Assembly (NCBI GenBank): GCA_024449915.1
Contig: JAMZAV010003088.1
Location: 1 to 64,000 of the forward strand
Reading direction: 5' to 3'
Source of the DNA: Sweltsa coloradensis
Lineage: Eukaryota > Arthropoda > Insecta > Plecoptera > Chloroperlidae
DNA: 64,000 nucleotides
The position numbers and the translations under genes are program-made. A model generated the notes under the pieces. The model was not told the DNA's origin, did no database searches, and was given only the letters and a program-made list of their open reading frames with translations. Positions within the stretch are counted from its first letter, which is position 1. Each line of letters opens with the position of its first letter. This document shows, piece after piece, positions 10,526-22,932 of this stretch.

Positions 10526-10689
10526 AAAATATGGTGGACACTACTTTTGTAGGAAACTATAAGGGAAATATTTTTGCCAGTGCAACATTTTGTCTATCTC
10601 CAACCATTTTGAAGATATTCGATAACAAAGACATTTTGGCCGCCATTTTCCAATATGGCGGCTGAAGTTCCAGTCTGATCAGAGGGGAG

Positions 10690-11321
10690 TTTTAGTAAAA
10701 AGGTGATAGGAAGGTTACTGCAATAAATTCAGCTTATTGATAATTATATCCTCTAAAAATTCTTATTAGACTGGACTGCAAGCAGTCGTCCTGAAGATGA
10801 AACCGTGCAGGGGTTCCTAAACGTCGAATTCACGCACGATTTAGTGTAAACACGCGACGCGGCGAAATACCCGTTTCTCACTTTTTTGTAATGGTAGGTT
10901 TGTTTGTACCCAGGGGATGACAACTGAAAAAATCACTGCACGCGTTAAAGAAATTAAAAAGGGATCCGAAAAATTAAGATGATTAAAAAAATCGTAAAAA
11001 AACTAAATAATTTCCTAAAATTCAAAAACGAAAAACTACTACATTTAAAAAATTAGACATTACTGAAAATGGTTAAAAATGTAACGAAATAAAAAACACG
11101 ACAAAAATAACAAAAGTCACATTGAAAAACGGAAACAAAAAATAAATCATGGAAATCAAAAAAGCTGGACTCGATTTTTTTTTATAAAAATGAAAACCAA
11201 AAAATTAAAAAATAACAAAAATTGATAAACATTGGAAATCAAAATTTAACGAATTAATGTAAACAAATAAGAAAAAACAAAAACAAAAACTTAAATCTAA
11301 AAAAACAAACATGATATATAA
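10690..11321. other. A-rich non-coding stretch
   Basis: After about 10900 the sequence is dominated by AAAAATNNAAAA words with frequent short indel-like variation. There is no gene or clear repeat boundary. Confidence 0.4.
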
Positions 11322-12930
11322 TTGGATGAGCGAAACGAAGACTTCAATTTTACTGACCCCCCCCCCCAAAAAAAAAATTAGCTCGGATGTTTTTTTATTG
11401 TTTTCTTTGTTTGATTTTCTGTCAGTTTGTTCGCGCTCTACCGGGCAAACGGCATATGCGATCTTGATGAAAATTGGAGGGGACTTTCGAAATCTCTGAA
11501 CTTAGGACCTGCCACGTTTTTTGGTATAATCGAAGAAATATTTCTCATAGATATCGTACTTTTACTATTTTTTCGATTTTTTATGCGATATATTCGTGAC
11601 ATTTGGGCCGATTCTGACCAAACGTGTGGGGCTACAACTTTCATATTTCACATGGACATTAAGGTAAGGGTGATTGATGTATTGCCATTTAAAAGAAAAT
11701 GTTAAAAAGTTAGCCAGAATCCATAGAAATAAAGGTTTTATTATGAGTTTTTTGAGGTGTATTAACTATAAAAACTTGACAACAATCTACAACGTTCATA
11801 TTTTACATGGGCATTAAGGTAATGGTGATGTGGTGCCTTTGAAAAATAAAGTTGAAAAAGTTGGCCAAAATTCATTGGATGAGCGTAGCGAGCGAAGCGA
11901 AGATTCCATTTCACTACTCTGGAGAAAAAAATCCGGAATGTTTTTTTTTCTGTTTGTATTTTTGTTTGTCTGTTAACACGATTCCGGCTAAATCGATACT
12001 CCAATTGCGATGAAATTTTATGGAAGCCTTCGAAAACTCTGAACTTAGAACTGCCACGTTTTGGAGCACAATCGAAATTATTATTTCTCATGAAAATCGC
12101 AATTTTACGATTTTTTCGATTTTTAAAATATTTCTTCGACTTATAACACCTACATGCTTTATTCGATTGTAATGATTTTTTCACAGAACCTTAATTTTAT
12201 GAATTCATATATTCGTGTGAGATTTGACTACAATCGAAAAATTATTTCTCATGAAAATCGCAATTTTACGATTTTTTTCGTTTTTTAAAAACTTTCTTTG
12301 ACTTTATAACACCTACATGCTTCTTATCCGATTGTAATTATTTTTTCACAGAATCTTAATTTTATGAATAAATATATTGGTATGAAATTTGAGCGCAATC
12401 GAAAAAAAATTTCTCATGAAAATCGCAATTTTACGATTTTTTATTCATTTTTTTAAATTACGATTTTTTTCGTTTAAAAAAATGTCTTCGACTTATAAAT
12501 GATTTTTTCACAGAACAACAGAAAATCTGCATAACACATGGTAGCTCAATGCACCAATTACGCTCATCCACAACGCGCCTGAAAAAGCGTTTGCGAAGCT
12601 TCCTGGAAGAAAAAAAGGTATTAATGAAAGCCTTTCACCGGTGTAATTAACAAGTATAACTATAGAAATTTGACAACAATCACCTACAATGCATTCAAAA
12701 GCATGTATTTGGGCCTCGAGATTTTTACATTCTATTGTTAATTGGTAATACCATATCAATTAATACTACTTTATAAAAATTATATTCATTTAACCAAAAT
12801 AATTTTGTAATGGAACTTAAAAAAGTAATGAGATCCCACTATACTAAAGCGTAGTAATCATAGGACAGAAATATTTTTTTAAAAAAAGCTCGTCCATCAA
12901 CGCGACTGAAAAAGCGTTTGCTAAGCGGCC
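11322..12930 (+). mobile_element. HINE-B interrupted by a nested HINE-A
   Basis: The 5' end is TTGGATGAGCGAAACGAAG at 11322. The B body proceeds to 11874, where a HINE-A is inserted. B sequence (TTGACAACAATCACCTACAATG) resumes after 12606 and reaches its 3' end GCTCGTCCATCAACGCG with a type 2 hairpin at about 12885-12930. The part before the insertion also holds a partial internal duplication of the CATGGACATTAAGGTAA segment. Confidence 0.78.
11875..12605 (+). mobile_element. HINE-A nested in HINE-B, 3' hairpin type 2
   Basis: It runs from TTGGATGAGCGTAGCGAGCG to a 3' end AACGCGCCTGAAAAAGCGTT followed by TGCGAAGCTTCCTGG, a CTRR-type terminus. The core has three ~130-bp units. The flanks match contiguous HINE-B sequence on both sides. 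Confidence 0.85.
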
Positions 12931-12934
12931 TATA

Positions 12935-13250
12935 CTGAAGTTTCATCTAGATCGGAGTAGTCATTGCCCGGTCAAGGGCCAAATATTACGAAAATATCGC
13001 ATTAAAAATCGAAACAAATCGTAAAAGTAGGCCCCTACCTACAATATCCATGGGAAATATTTCTTCAATTGTATCCAAAAACTTGTCAGATCTAAGTTCA
13101 GAGATTTTAAAGGGCACCTGAAATTTTCATCAAAATCGCATACGCCGTTTGCCCGGCGAACAAACCGACAAAAACAAACAACAATAAAACACCCTTGCTA
13201 TTTTTCTTAGGGTAAGTGAAATAAAAGTCTTCTCTGCGCTCATCAAACAA
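12935..13250 (-). mobile_element. truncated HINE-B, 5' half
   Basis: Reverse-oriented B words (GCCGTTTGCCCGGCGAACAA, AATATCGCATTAAAAATCGA) end at a degraded GCGCTCATCAAACAA. The 3' part is missing. Confidence 0.7.
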
Positions 13251-13302
13251 ATTATTAAAGCAATATCCTTTATTTTTTACATGTAACATTTCTGTGTGAT
13301 TA

Positions 13303-13942
13303 TTGGATGAGCGTATCGAGCGTAGCGAGCGAAGCGAAGATTCCATTCTACTACACCGAAGAAAAAATACGGATTGTTTTTTTTCTTTTTTTTCCCCCTG
13401 TATTTGTGTGTGTTTGTTAACACGATTTCGGCTAAACCGATACTCCAATTGCGATGAAATTTTCTGGAGGCCTTCGAAATTTCTTAACTAAGAACTGCCA
13501 CGTTTTTTAGCGTAATTAAAAAATTATTTCTTATGAAAATCGCAATTTTACGATTTTTTCGATTTTTAAAAAAATTCTTGGACTTATAACACCTACGTGC
13601 TTTATCCGATTGTAATGTTTTTTCACAGAACCTTTATTTTATGAATTGATATACTCGTGTAAAATTTAAACGTAATCAAAAAATTATTTTTCATGCAATT
13701 CGCAATTTTACGATTTTTTTATTGATTTTAAAATTTCTTCGACTTATAACACCTACATGCTTTATCCGATTGTAATGATTTTTTCACAGCATCTTTAATT
13801 TTATGAATTAATTTATTCGTGTGAAATGTGAGCGTAATCGAAAAAATATTTCTCATGAAAATTGCAATTTTACACTTTTTTTCGTTGAAAAAATACGCTC
13901 ATCCAACACCGCGCCTGTAAAAGCATTTCCAAAGCTTCCTAG
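13303..13942 (+). mobile_element. HINE-A, 3' hairpin type 2
   Basis: It starts TTGGATGAGCGTATCGAGCG and ends CGCTCATCCAACACCGCGCC, then AAAGCTTCCTAG at 13942 followed by T. Confidence 0.85.
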
Positions 13943-13947
13943 TTAGT

Positions 13948-14084
13948 TTGGATGAGCGTAGCGAGCGTAGCGAGCGAAACGAAGATTCCATTCTACTACA
14001 CTGGAGAAAAAAATCCGGAATGTTTTTTGTTTGTTTGTTTGCTTGTTTCCTTTTTTTTTCTTTCTTTCTTTGTTTCTTTTTGTT

Positions 14085-14140
<56 letters not shown>

Positions 14141-14745
14141 TTTCTAACTTAGAACTGCACCGTACGAAATATTGATCAAAAAATTATTTCTCTTGAAAAT
14201 CGCAATTTTACGATTTTTTTCGTTTTTCTTATTTGTTTTTGTTTGTATTTATGTGTGTTTGTTAACACGATTCCGGCTAAACCGATACTCCAATTGCGAT
14301 GAAATTTTCTGGAAGCCTTCAAAATCTATGAACTTAGACCTGGCACGTTTTTGGGTACAATCGAAGAAATATTTCTCATGAATATCGTACTTTCACGATT
14401 TTTTTTACGATTTTTAGTGCGATATTTTCGTGACATTTTGGCCGATTCTGACCAAACGGGTGGGGCTACAACGTTCATATTTCACATGGACATTAAGGTA
14501 ATGGTGATGTTTTGCTTTTTGAAAGAAAAAGTTGAAAAAGTTAGCCAGAATCTATAGAAATAAAGGTTTTAATATGAGTTTTTTTGAGGTTTATAATAAC
14601 AATTAACAAGTAACAATAGAAACTTGACAACAATCACCTACAATGCATTCAAAAAGCACTTGCAAAGGAAAAGTGGTCCTACAAAAACTAAAAACTTACA
14701 AAAACGCTCATCCATCAACGCGGCGGGACTAAAGCGTTTTCCTAG
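13948..14745 (+). mobile_element. chimeric HINE: A-type 5' part, B-type 3' part
   Basis: It begins as HINE-A (TTGGATGAGCGTAGCGAGCG), passes a (TTTC)n tract at about 14062-14143, and re-enters the CGATTCCGGCTAAACCGATA module. From about 14340 it continues as HINE-B (GGTACAATCGAAGAAATATT) to GCTCATCCATCAACGC, a type 1 hairpin and TTTTCCTAG. Confidence 0.8.
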
Positions 14746-14941
14746 TTTATGATTCACAGAAGCTCAAACCATTCCTTGAAACCATTTTAAAAATGTTAAA
14801 TCATATGTAAAATAAAAAGTCCCATACGAGGGGTCTTTTTAACCCCTTACGCGATTGTCGCCAAACGCTTAGAGCAACACAATACCGCACCTCCCTCCCT
14901 CGCCATCCTCAACGTCTGTGGTTTGACGTCTGAGTGGATAA

Positions 14942-15723
14942 TTGGATGAGCGTAGTGAGCGTAGCGAGCGAAGCGAAGATTCCATTTCACTACACTGGAG
15001 AAAAAAATCCGGAATGTTTTTTTTTTTTTGTATTTTTGTCTGTTTGGCCGCACGATTCCGGCTAAACCGATACTCCGATTGCGATGAAATTTTATGGAGG
15101 CCTTCGAAATCTCTGAACTTAGAACTGCCACGTTTTTGAGCGCAATCGAAAAATTATTTCTCATTAAAATCGCAATTTTACGATTTTTTTATATTTTTAA
15201 AACATTTCTTCGACTTATAACACCTACATGCTTTATCCGATTTTGATGATTTTTGCACAGAACCTTTATTTTATGAATAAAGATATTCTTGGAAAATTTG
15301 AGCGCAATTGAAAAAATATTTCTCATGAAAATCGCAATTTTACGATTTTTTTTATTTTTTTAAACAATTCTTTGACTTATAACACCTACATCCTTTATCC
15401 GAGTGTAATGATTTTTTCGCAGAACCTAAATTTTATGAATTAAATTAAATATTCGTGTTAAATTTGAGCGCAATCGAGAATTTTTTTTCTTATAAAAATC
15501 GCAAATTTACGATTTTTTGAAAACAATTCCGATTAATTAAATTAATTAAAATAAATTAAAAAATTTAAAGTTAATTTTTTTATAAAATTTAATTTAATTT
15601 AAAAAAAATTTCAACATATAATGATTTTTCCACAGAACAACAGAAAATTCGCATAACACATGGCAGCTCAATGCACCAATTACGCTCATCCAACAACGCG
15701 GCGGGACTTAGGCGTTTTCCTAG
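14942..15723 (+). mobile_element. full-length HINE-A, 3' hairpin type 1
   Basis: A model copy. It has the 5' TTGGATGAGCG, the GGAGAAAAAAATCCGGAATG module, several ~130-bp units, the subterminal ACAGAAAATTCGCATAACAC block, inverted CGCTCATCCAA, hairpin AACGC...GCGTT and terminal CTAG followed by T. Confidence 0.9.
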
Positions 15724-15969
15724 TGTAATGAGATAACATAATTCACCTGCGTGTTATACTAGAATGCTCTGGTGGTCAATTATAGAACTTTGTCGTGCTG
15801 GGCTTAGCGCTGATCCCACTCCAGAAACAAGGAGGAAAACGGAAACTCATAAAGAATTAATATGCAAAAACAAAATTAAGAAAACATTGAAAAAACAAAA
15901 AAAAAACGTTCAGATTTCGCGATTTGGTTAGTCGGAAACATTCTCTCCCGAATCGTTAATTTTTACTAG

Positions 15970-16110
15970 TTACCGCGTCTCGGTGGTCTAGTTGGCTATA
16001 AGGCGCCACTTGGAATGCGGTAGACTCGGGTTCGAACCCCGATCGAGATGAATTTTTTAACTTCTGAACTGTATTAAATATTATCAGATTTCGAATCAAG
16101 AAATTGATGT
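15970..16110 (+). repeat. tRNA-derived SINE (family 3), tRNA-like head
   Basis: The block around 15978-16048 folds as a tRNA-like cloverleaf: a 7-bp acceptor GTCTCGG/TCGAGAT, box A-like GGTCTAGTTGGCTATAAGG and box B GGGTTCGAACCCC. The anticodon stem has two mismatches around a TGG-like anticodon. The 3' continuation (TTAACTTCTGAACTGTATT) recurs in a diverged copy near 50150, so it is a SINE and not a single tRNA gene. Confidence 0.6.
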
Positions 16111-16381
16111 ACGCTAAAATGCTTACTTGTCTAACCCTCAGTTTGTAGCGCAACGTTGCTCTGTAGGCTGGTTCTAACCTGTCTGCGGGTCGGAAGACTA
16201 CTGACTGGACTGAGAAGGAGCATCCCTCTGACATGTGGTTCAAGTGAACAGATTGCCTGCAGCAGTGCACGCGGCACGCACAGCAGGCTTTCCGTGCGGC
16301 ACCTGCACACCTGCACACCTGCAGCACAGATACATAATATCCTCGATAATTACACTCCAGCAAGTAGACTATAATTTGTTA

Positions 16382-16997
16382 TTGGATGAGCGAAGCGAGT
16401 GAAGAGAAGACTTCAATTTCACTGACCCCCCAAAAAATTTAGCTCGGGTGTTTTTTTTTGTTTGTTTGTTTGTTTGTTTTTTTTTTTTTGGGGGGATTTT
16501 TGTCTGTTTGTCCGCTCTCTACCGGGCAAACGGCATATGCGATCTTGATGAAAATTTGACAGGACCTTCTAAATCTCTGAACTTAGACTTGCCACGTTTT
16601 TGGGTACAATCGAAGAAATATTTCTCATGAATATCGTACTTTTACGATTTTTTTCGATTTATTGTGCGATATTTTCGTGCCATTTGGGCCAATTCTGACC
16701 AAACGGGTGGGGCTACAACGTTCATATTATGCATGGACATTAAGGTTATGGTGATGTAGTACATTTTGAAAGAAAAAGTTGAAAAAGTTAAGCAGAATCC
16801 ATAGAAATAAAGCTTTTAGTATTAGTTTTTTACGGTAAATAATACCAATTTACAATAAACAATAGAAACTTGACTTCAATCACCTACAATGCGTAGGCAA
16901 CAAAACAAAGCACTTACAAAAGTAAAGATATCCTACGCAAACTAAAAACTATAAAAATCTCATCCATCAACGCGGCGGGACTTTAGCGTTTTCCTAG
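16382..16997 (+). mobile_element. HINE-B, 3' hairpin type 1
   Basis: It runs from TTGGATGAGCGAAGCGAGTG to CGGGACTTTAGCGTTTTCCT and AG at 16997. An expanded G/T tract at about 16450-16500 interrupts the 5' part. Confidence 0.85.
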
Positions 16998-17280
16998 TAA
17001 TAACGATTTACGGACAAAGGCGTCCGCAGGAATTTGGTCAGGGGGGGGGGGGGCAAGAATCACAATTTGTACTACTTTCGTGGGGAAGGAATCAAGCATG
17101 GGTGGTTTGTGGTGCAGAGCCCCCAACAATAGCGCTGCAGACGAAAATTTTGAAAATCAGGTCTTTAGAGTGTGTTTGGTGCGTTTTAGAAAAAAAAGTA
17201 ATGGGATGAATGCAATACTAAAAATAATGTAGTTTTTATGCAGTCAATACTCAAAATTTGAAAACTACCGAAATTAATTT

Positions 17281-17348
<68 letters not shown>
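17281..17348. repeat. (ATG)n microsatellite
   Basis: A nearly pure trinucleotide run abutting the 3' hairpin end of the next HINE-A and replacing its CTAG terminus. Confidence 0.95.
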
Positions 17349-18104
17349 AAGCTTCGCAAACGCTTTTTCAGGCGCGTTGTTGATGAGCGTAATTTTTTAA
17401 AACGAAAAAAAACGTAAAATTGTGATTTTCATGAGAAATAATTTTTCGATTACGCTCAAATTTCACACGAATATATTAATTTATAAAATTAAGGTTCTGT
17501 GAAAAAAAATAATAACAATCGGCTAAAGCATGTCGGTGTTATAAGTCGAAGAAATTTAAAAAATCGAAATAAATTGTAAAATTGCGTTATCATGAGAAAT
17601 AATTTTTCGATTCCGCTCAAATTTCACACGAATATATCAATTCATAAAACTAAGGTTCTGTTAAAATATCATTACAATCGGATAAAGCATGTAGGTGTTA
17701 TAAGTCGAAGAAATGTAAAAAATCGTAAAACTGCGATTTTCATGAAAAATAATTTTCCGATTACGCCCAAATTTCACACGAATATATTAATTCATAAAAT
17801 AAATGTTCTGTGGAAAATCATTTCAATCGAATAAAGCATGTAGATGTTATAAGTCGAAGAAATTTTTTAAAAATCGAAAAAAATCGTAAAATTGCGATTT
17901 TTTTGAGAAATAACTTTTTCATTGCACTAAAAAACGTGGCAGATCTAAGTTTAGAGATTTCAAAAGCCCCCAGAAAATTTCATCGCAATCGGAGTCGGTT
18001 TAGCCGGAATCGTGTTCGAAACACAAAAATACAGAAAAAAGAAAAAACATCCCGGATTTTTTTCCCCAGTGTAGTGAAATGGAATCTTCGCTACGCTCAT
18101 CCAA
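17349..18104 (-). mobile_element. HINE-A, 3' hairpin type 2
   Basis: In reverse it begins AAGCTTCGCAAACGCTTTTT and ends CTTCGCTACGCTCATCCAA. It has four ~130-bp core units. Confidence 0.85.
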
Positions 18105-18304
18105 TAAAACCGGCAATACCATTGCCAGAAGGTCGAAGGGTCAGACCGGCAACGGCAACCCTCAAGGAGACCATATCCTCAATAAATGTTAAGTGTTTAT
18201 TTGTAATTTTCATGGCGACTTACCAATATGTTGATAATATAACCATTATGATCCATACATACATATAAACAACTCAAATTTCTACTGCACACGCTATAAC
18301 TTAT

Positions 18305-19230
18305 CCGACACATACAAAAACTTGTAAAAAGCCAGCCAAGCCTTTCACACCTAAAAGGTTTGAGATATACTTGAAGAGCCAAGCGACGTTTCATCCAGCA
18401 GTTATGCCCTACAAAGTATTGATATCATTTCGCCCCGTGACTAACGCCAAGCAATGGATTTCAACGTTGTGTTCCTGTACAAAACATAATGAATGGAACA
18501 TAAATTACAGTCAATTCATATTAATCAAAGAATTCAAATATATAATAAATAACACTAATAAAGCTTGGCGCATTGACAACGGCGAGCGTGTGGCAAGGGT
18601 CGAACCTCCGACCAAGAGGTCATCATGCAAATACCAACTGTTTGACAAGTACAATACAAACAGTAAAGAAAATATGTGGCTTTGCGGTAGTAGATATCTG
18701 TTGAAGACTGTGGAGTGTGGCAAATGCCTAAGCAACGGAGAGCGTGCACAAAGGGTAGAACATTTTTTTCGGCGAGCGTGCGGCAAGGGTCGAACCTCCG
18801 ACCAAGAGGTCATCATGCAATATTGACTGTTTGACAAGTACAATACAAACAGTAAAGAAAATATGTGGCTTTGCGGTAGTAGATATCTGTCGAAGACTGG
18901 AGTGTGGCAAATTCCTAAGCAACGGAGAGCGTGCATAAAGGGTAGAACATTTTTTTCAATGCGCCAAGCTTTATTAGTGTTATTTATTATATATTTGAAT
19001 TCTTTGATTAATATGAATTGACTGTAATTTATGTTCCATTCATTATGTTTTGTACAGGAACACAACGTTGAAATCCATTGCTTGGCGTTAGTCACGGGGC
19101 GAAATGATATCAATACTTTGTAGGGCATAACCGCTGGATGAAACGTCGCTTGGCTCTTTAAGTATATCTCAAACCTTTTAGGTGTGAAAGGCTTGGCTGG
19201 CTTTTTACAAGTTTTTGTATGTGTCGGATT
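18305..19230. mobile_element. foldback MITE with ~270-bp inverted arms and duplicated core
   Basis: The arm at 18305-18578 (CACATACAAAAACTTGTAAA ... AATAAAGCTTGGCGCATTG) is nearly perfectly inverted at 18957-19229. Between them two ~185-bp direct repeats each contain CCAAGAGGTCATCATGCAA and AATATGTGGCTTTGCGGTAG. The arm word GTGACTAACGCCAAGC relates it to the element at 43498. Open frames across the core are symmetric artefacts. Confidence 0.9.
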
Positions 19231-19707
19231 TCAATACTTTTCTAAGTTTGGCGCTATAGCTATTAGTTGTTATAGATATAATAAATTCATCGTTAGTAAT
19301 CCATAACTTAAAACAAGGTTAAATGCTAAATATTTCCTCCGCCACTCGCGCAAATTAAATTTAGGTTGCATTGTTATATTTAATAATTCGTCCACCACTA
19401 GCACTCACGACACACGCCAGATATATTATATTGCCGAAAAGTCATATTTTCTAATTGCTGTTAAAGTAAATTTAAATTATTGTACTTGTCACCGGTATTG
19501 ACCACCTCTTCTTAGGAGGTCCGACCCTTGCCGCACGCTCTTCGTTGCGTAGGCATTTACCACCATAGAGAAATAAAGCGTTTACCACCACCCAACACTT
19601 TTCGACAGATGCCTGGCTCGCCGTCTGAGCAATGGTCTGCGACATCGTTGTATATCTTTCTTAAAACTATTAACGAAACACTTAAGAGAGAGAGAGAGAG
19701 CAAGAGC

Positions 19708-19738
<31 letters not shown>

Positions 19739-20839
19739 CGAGAGCGAGAGAGACGAACAGATGTAAACGACACGCACGCATACTCCCCGCGGCTCCGCTG
19801 CACATTTTACTTGACGGTGTTAAGGTTGCACAGGAGTAGCTATAATATCGGTGCGATGCAGTGTCCCAGCATTTCAGTTAGAACTCGGCCCACAACTGTC
19901 ATAACGACATATTTTTTTTTTTACTTTATTCACGATAAAATTTACCAGGACTTATGTTTTGTCGATTTTCGAAATTGTTTATAATATGGTCTAATAAAAA
20001 TTGAGAACTTGGTCAAAATTTTGAAAATTTACCTTCACTTTAGAGCTTTATAAAAAAATTACAAAAAATTTAATGGAAAAAGTACAAAACATAAGTTCTA
20101 ATTTCAACATTTATCTTCAAAATAAAAAAAAAATTATCAAAATCGTATGGGTAGTAACCGCTAAACTACTGAAATTCGAATGCATGTTTTGTAGCTATTT
20201 TAGGCCTTTTTAGCCCCAGCAAGTGGCGCACTCTCGCGATACGACCTTTTGAGTGACAGAATGGTTATTTATGTTCGAAATAACAATTTCATTGGCCACA
20301 GAGTAAAACTGTTCAGCTAATGCTGAACACCACTCAATGCATAATACATGTTTACTGTTTTGCTATGAACACGGCAACAGTAATACATTGTGTTCTTTGT
20401 GTAAGCTGTTATGCTTGAATCAACCATATTATTTTTCACGCTGAGCCCAATAAGAAACGTACACAGCATAATCATAATCGTGCATACGATATAACTTCGA
20501 AGGAAAATGCTAAATTATAGTATGATGATGATGATCTGCAACGGTCATATGTTCATATTTGGATCACGCTTCGCACATGATGTGAAAATAAATTTACATT
20601 ACAGCATGTAACGGAACGCAATCTTTGTTAGCCTAGTATGATACGTGTCAAATTATAACAGTCAAAATTACTCGTTTTGGAGTCGAACCCGGATCATTCG
20701 GTTCTATCCGCGCGTTTTCTTGTTGCACGAGCTGTAGTATCCACGTCACAAAGTACTCGGATTGAATTGCGCATGGCCATTTAAAAATGTAAAGTTAAAT
20801 AGTGTTCCAGTTTGGAATCATTGTGTGTTTAATTTACAC
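19231..20839. other. non-coding stretch with a (GA)n tract
   Basis: A (GA)n microsatellite lies at about 19686-19750. A word resembling the foldback core (GGTCCGACCCTTGCCGCACG) occurs near 19520. A reverse tRNA-like box B (GAGTCGAACCCGG) occurs near 20683. No gene is visible. Confidence 0.4.
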
Positions 20840-21309
20840 GACTGTCAATACGAGATATCATAATATTGTATTAAAATTGACTCCACTGGGAATAGAACCC
20901 CGGCCGGTCTCACGCTGTCCGGGCGGTCGGGGCGGATGCTCTTACCAAATGAGCATTGGAGACGGCGTCATGAATTCGGTCTATTTGGTAGTTATATTTT
21001 ATTATTGGCGTTGATCAAATACAAATCGTGAACATTGTAGGCACTACACCCAAAAAAATCAGAACGTTAAAGGTCTATTCACGTCAGAAAATTTAAATCC
21101 GATCATTGTACAAGCTGTATTCGCATGGTCATATCCTCTGTGCATATAAAAGATATTAATCTAGGTTTTGTTTGTGCCTTTTAAGAACGACGTGGATCGA
21201 TGCAGATCTGATTTAAAGCACTTCTGATTCTAATAAACGCAATAAATTAGTACACAGCTGCCCCCTCCCCTCGCCAGCAGAAAGCATTTCTCTTGCAATA
21301 GTAAGATAT
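20840..21309. repeat. duplicated ~470-bp segment, copy 1
   Basis: It shares GTATTAAAATTGACTCCACT, GGGCGGTCGGGGCGGATGCT, TACCAAATGAGCATTGGAGA, AAAATCAGAACGTTAAAGGT and GCAATAGTAAGATATTATTC with 22206-22669. On the minus strand it includes a tRNA-like head: box A-like CTCATTTGGTAAGAGCATCC and a GGGGTTC box B. It is probably a tRNA-derived repeat. Confidence 0.8.
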
Positions 21310-21846
21310 TATTCTCAAGGCCATGCATCGTGTGTAAACTGGCTCCTGACAGCGTATGCGTGACAAGTTTTAACTTTTTTTACGTGCCAATCACTCATCA
21401 TTGTTATTTGTGAATATTGTCTATTGTGCCATGCAAGTACCTAACCAACATACAGATGACATAAATAGCGGATCGACGACACATTATGTAGATTTGCCAC
21501 GTCATCGTCATTAGTAAATTTATCTAGATAACTTTGTCAGCTTCAAATGGTAATTTTGTCTTTCAAACTTGCTCTATCTTAGAAATTGTCTTTGCTTTTA
21601 CATGTTTTTGATAATTATTATTTTTGGGTGTTGAATGACCTGAGTTACCTGAAGACGGAAAAGGTTCATATAATTTCCGAAGCTAAGTTTTTAAACGGTT
21701 ACTACGATGAAATCTTTTAACCATAAAACGAGAATCATTAGCGTGCAGTAAAGACCGTGGCCTAGTACAATGAAATGTAAATAACGACCTGGAATTAACA
21801 GACAGACAATGTAAAAATATGGAAACAAATCGATTCTATATAACCT

Positions 21847-22105
21847 CCAAATACAAAAATTTGTAAAAACAAAACGGCAGCCAAGCTCTCCTTCAAAAGT
21901 CTTCGGCTGTGAATGCTGTGAGATAATATAGAAGTTGAGCCATAGCCAAGCATTTCATTCTTTCTCTCTAGTTTCCCATTGAAAAGAAGTCAGTCAGATC
22001 ATTTCGCCTGTTAACAAACGCCAAGCCAACCATTTTCGTGGTAAAAAAGTAAAAATTTTAAACTCAAAATCATATTAAAAATTACTTGGCAATTGAATTT
22101 GGTTC
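21847..22105. mobile_element. single arm of the 43498-type foldback MITE
   Basis: It matches one arm of the 43498-43981 palindrome (TACAAAAATTTGTAAAA, GGCAGCCAAGCTCTCCTTCA, TTCGCCTGTTAACAAACGCC, GTGGTAAAAAAGTAAAA). The opposite arm is missing. Confidence 0.8.
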
Positions 22106-22205
22106 ATTACGAGAACTCTGGTCTTGAGCATGGGGTGGTCTGTTTTACATGGCCACACATTCATTTGTTTGAGTACCAAAATCATTTCTGGGAGAAAAAT
22201 TGGTG

Positions 22206-22669
22206 GACTGTCAACACAAGATATCTTTATCTTACATATTATATTGTATTAAAATTGTCTCCACTGGGAAAAGAACCCCGGCCGGTCTCCCGCTGTCCGG
22301 GCGGTCGGGGCGGATGCTCTTACCAAATGAGCATTGGAGACGGCGTCATGAATTCGATCTATTTGGTAGTTATATTTGATTATAATTGGCGTGTGATAGT
22401 TAAGTTTCGATATAATCAAATACAAATGGTGAACATTGTGGGCACTACACCCCAAAAAATCAGAACGTTAAAGGTCTACTCACGTGAGAAAATCTTCATC
22501 CGATCATTGTGCAAGCAGTATTCGCACAGGCATATCCTCTGTACGTACACATGAAAGATATCAATCAAGGCTGTTGATTCTAATAAACGCAATAAATTAG
22601 TCCACAGCTGTCCCCTCCCCCCTCCAGCAGCAAGCATTGCTCTGGCAATAGTAAGATATTATTCTCACA
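22206..22669. repeat. duplicated ~470-bp segment, copy 2
   Basis: Direct repeat of 20840-21309 with roughly nine-tenths identity by eye. It ends at the same GTAAGATATTATTCTCA and then enters a CA run. Confidence 0.8.
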
Positions 22670-22932
22670 CACACACACTCGCGGGTGATGTCTGGTCTTT
22701 GTCGGCGAAAGTGAACTGCACATACTGGACGTAAGCGAGAAGACGCGTGACTCACACCCACTTGGTCATATAGGGTCCACCCGCTATCTGTTACATTGGG
22801 TGTTTGTAAGTGTGAATCGTGAACGGAACGGTGCAAACAACGATGCATTTCAGAGTCTCAAAACTCAAAATAAACATAAGAGAATCGTTCTCGATAAACT
22901 AAAAGAGAGCGGTGAGCATCCATCAACGCGAA

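Noticed and set aside
15978..16048. Functional tRNA gene (Pro-like anticodon)
   Set aside because: Two anticodon-stem mismatches and a shared 3' tail with another locus indicate a tRNA-derived SINE head.
18371..19128. Pair of long frames on opposite strands at 18371-18826 and 18511-19128
   Set aside because: They begin with the same peptide because they read the two arms of an inverted repeat. The core is a direct duplication, so no gene is implied.
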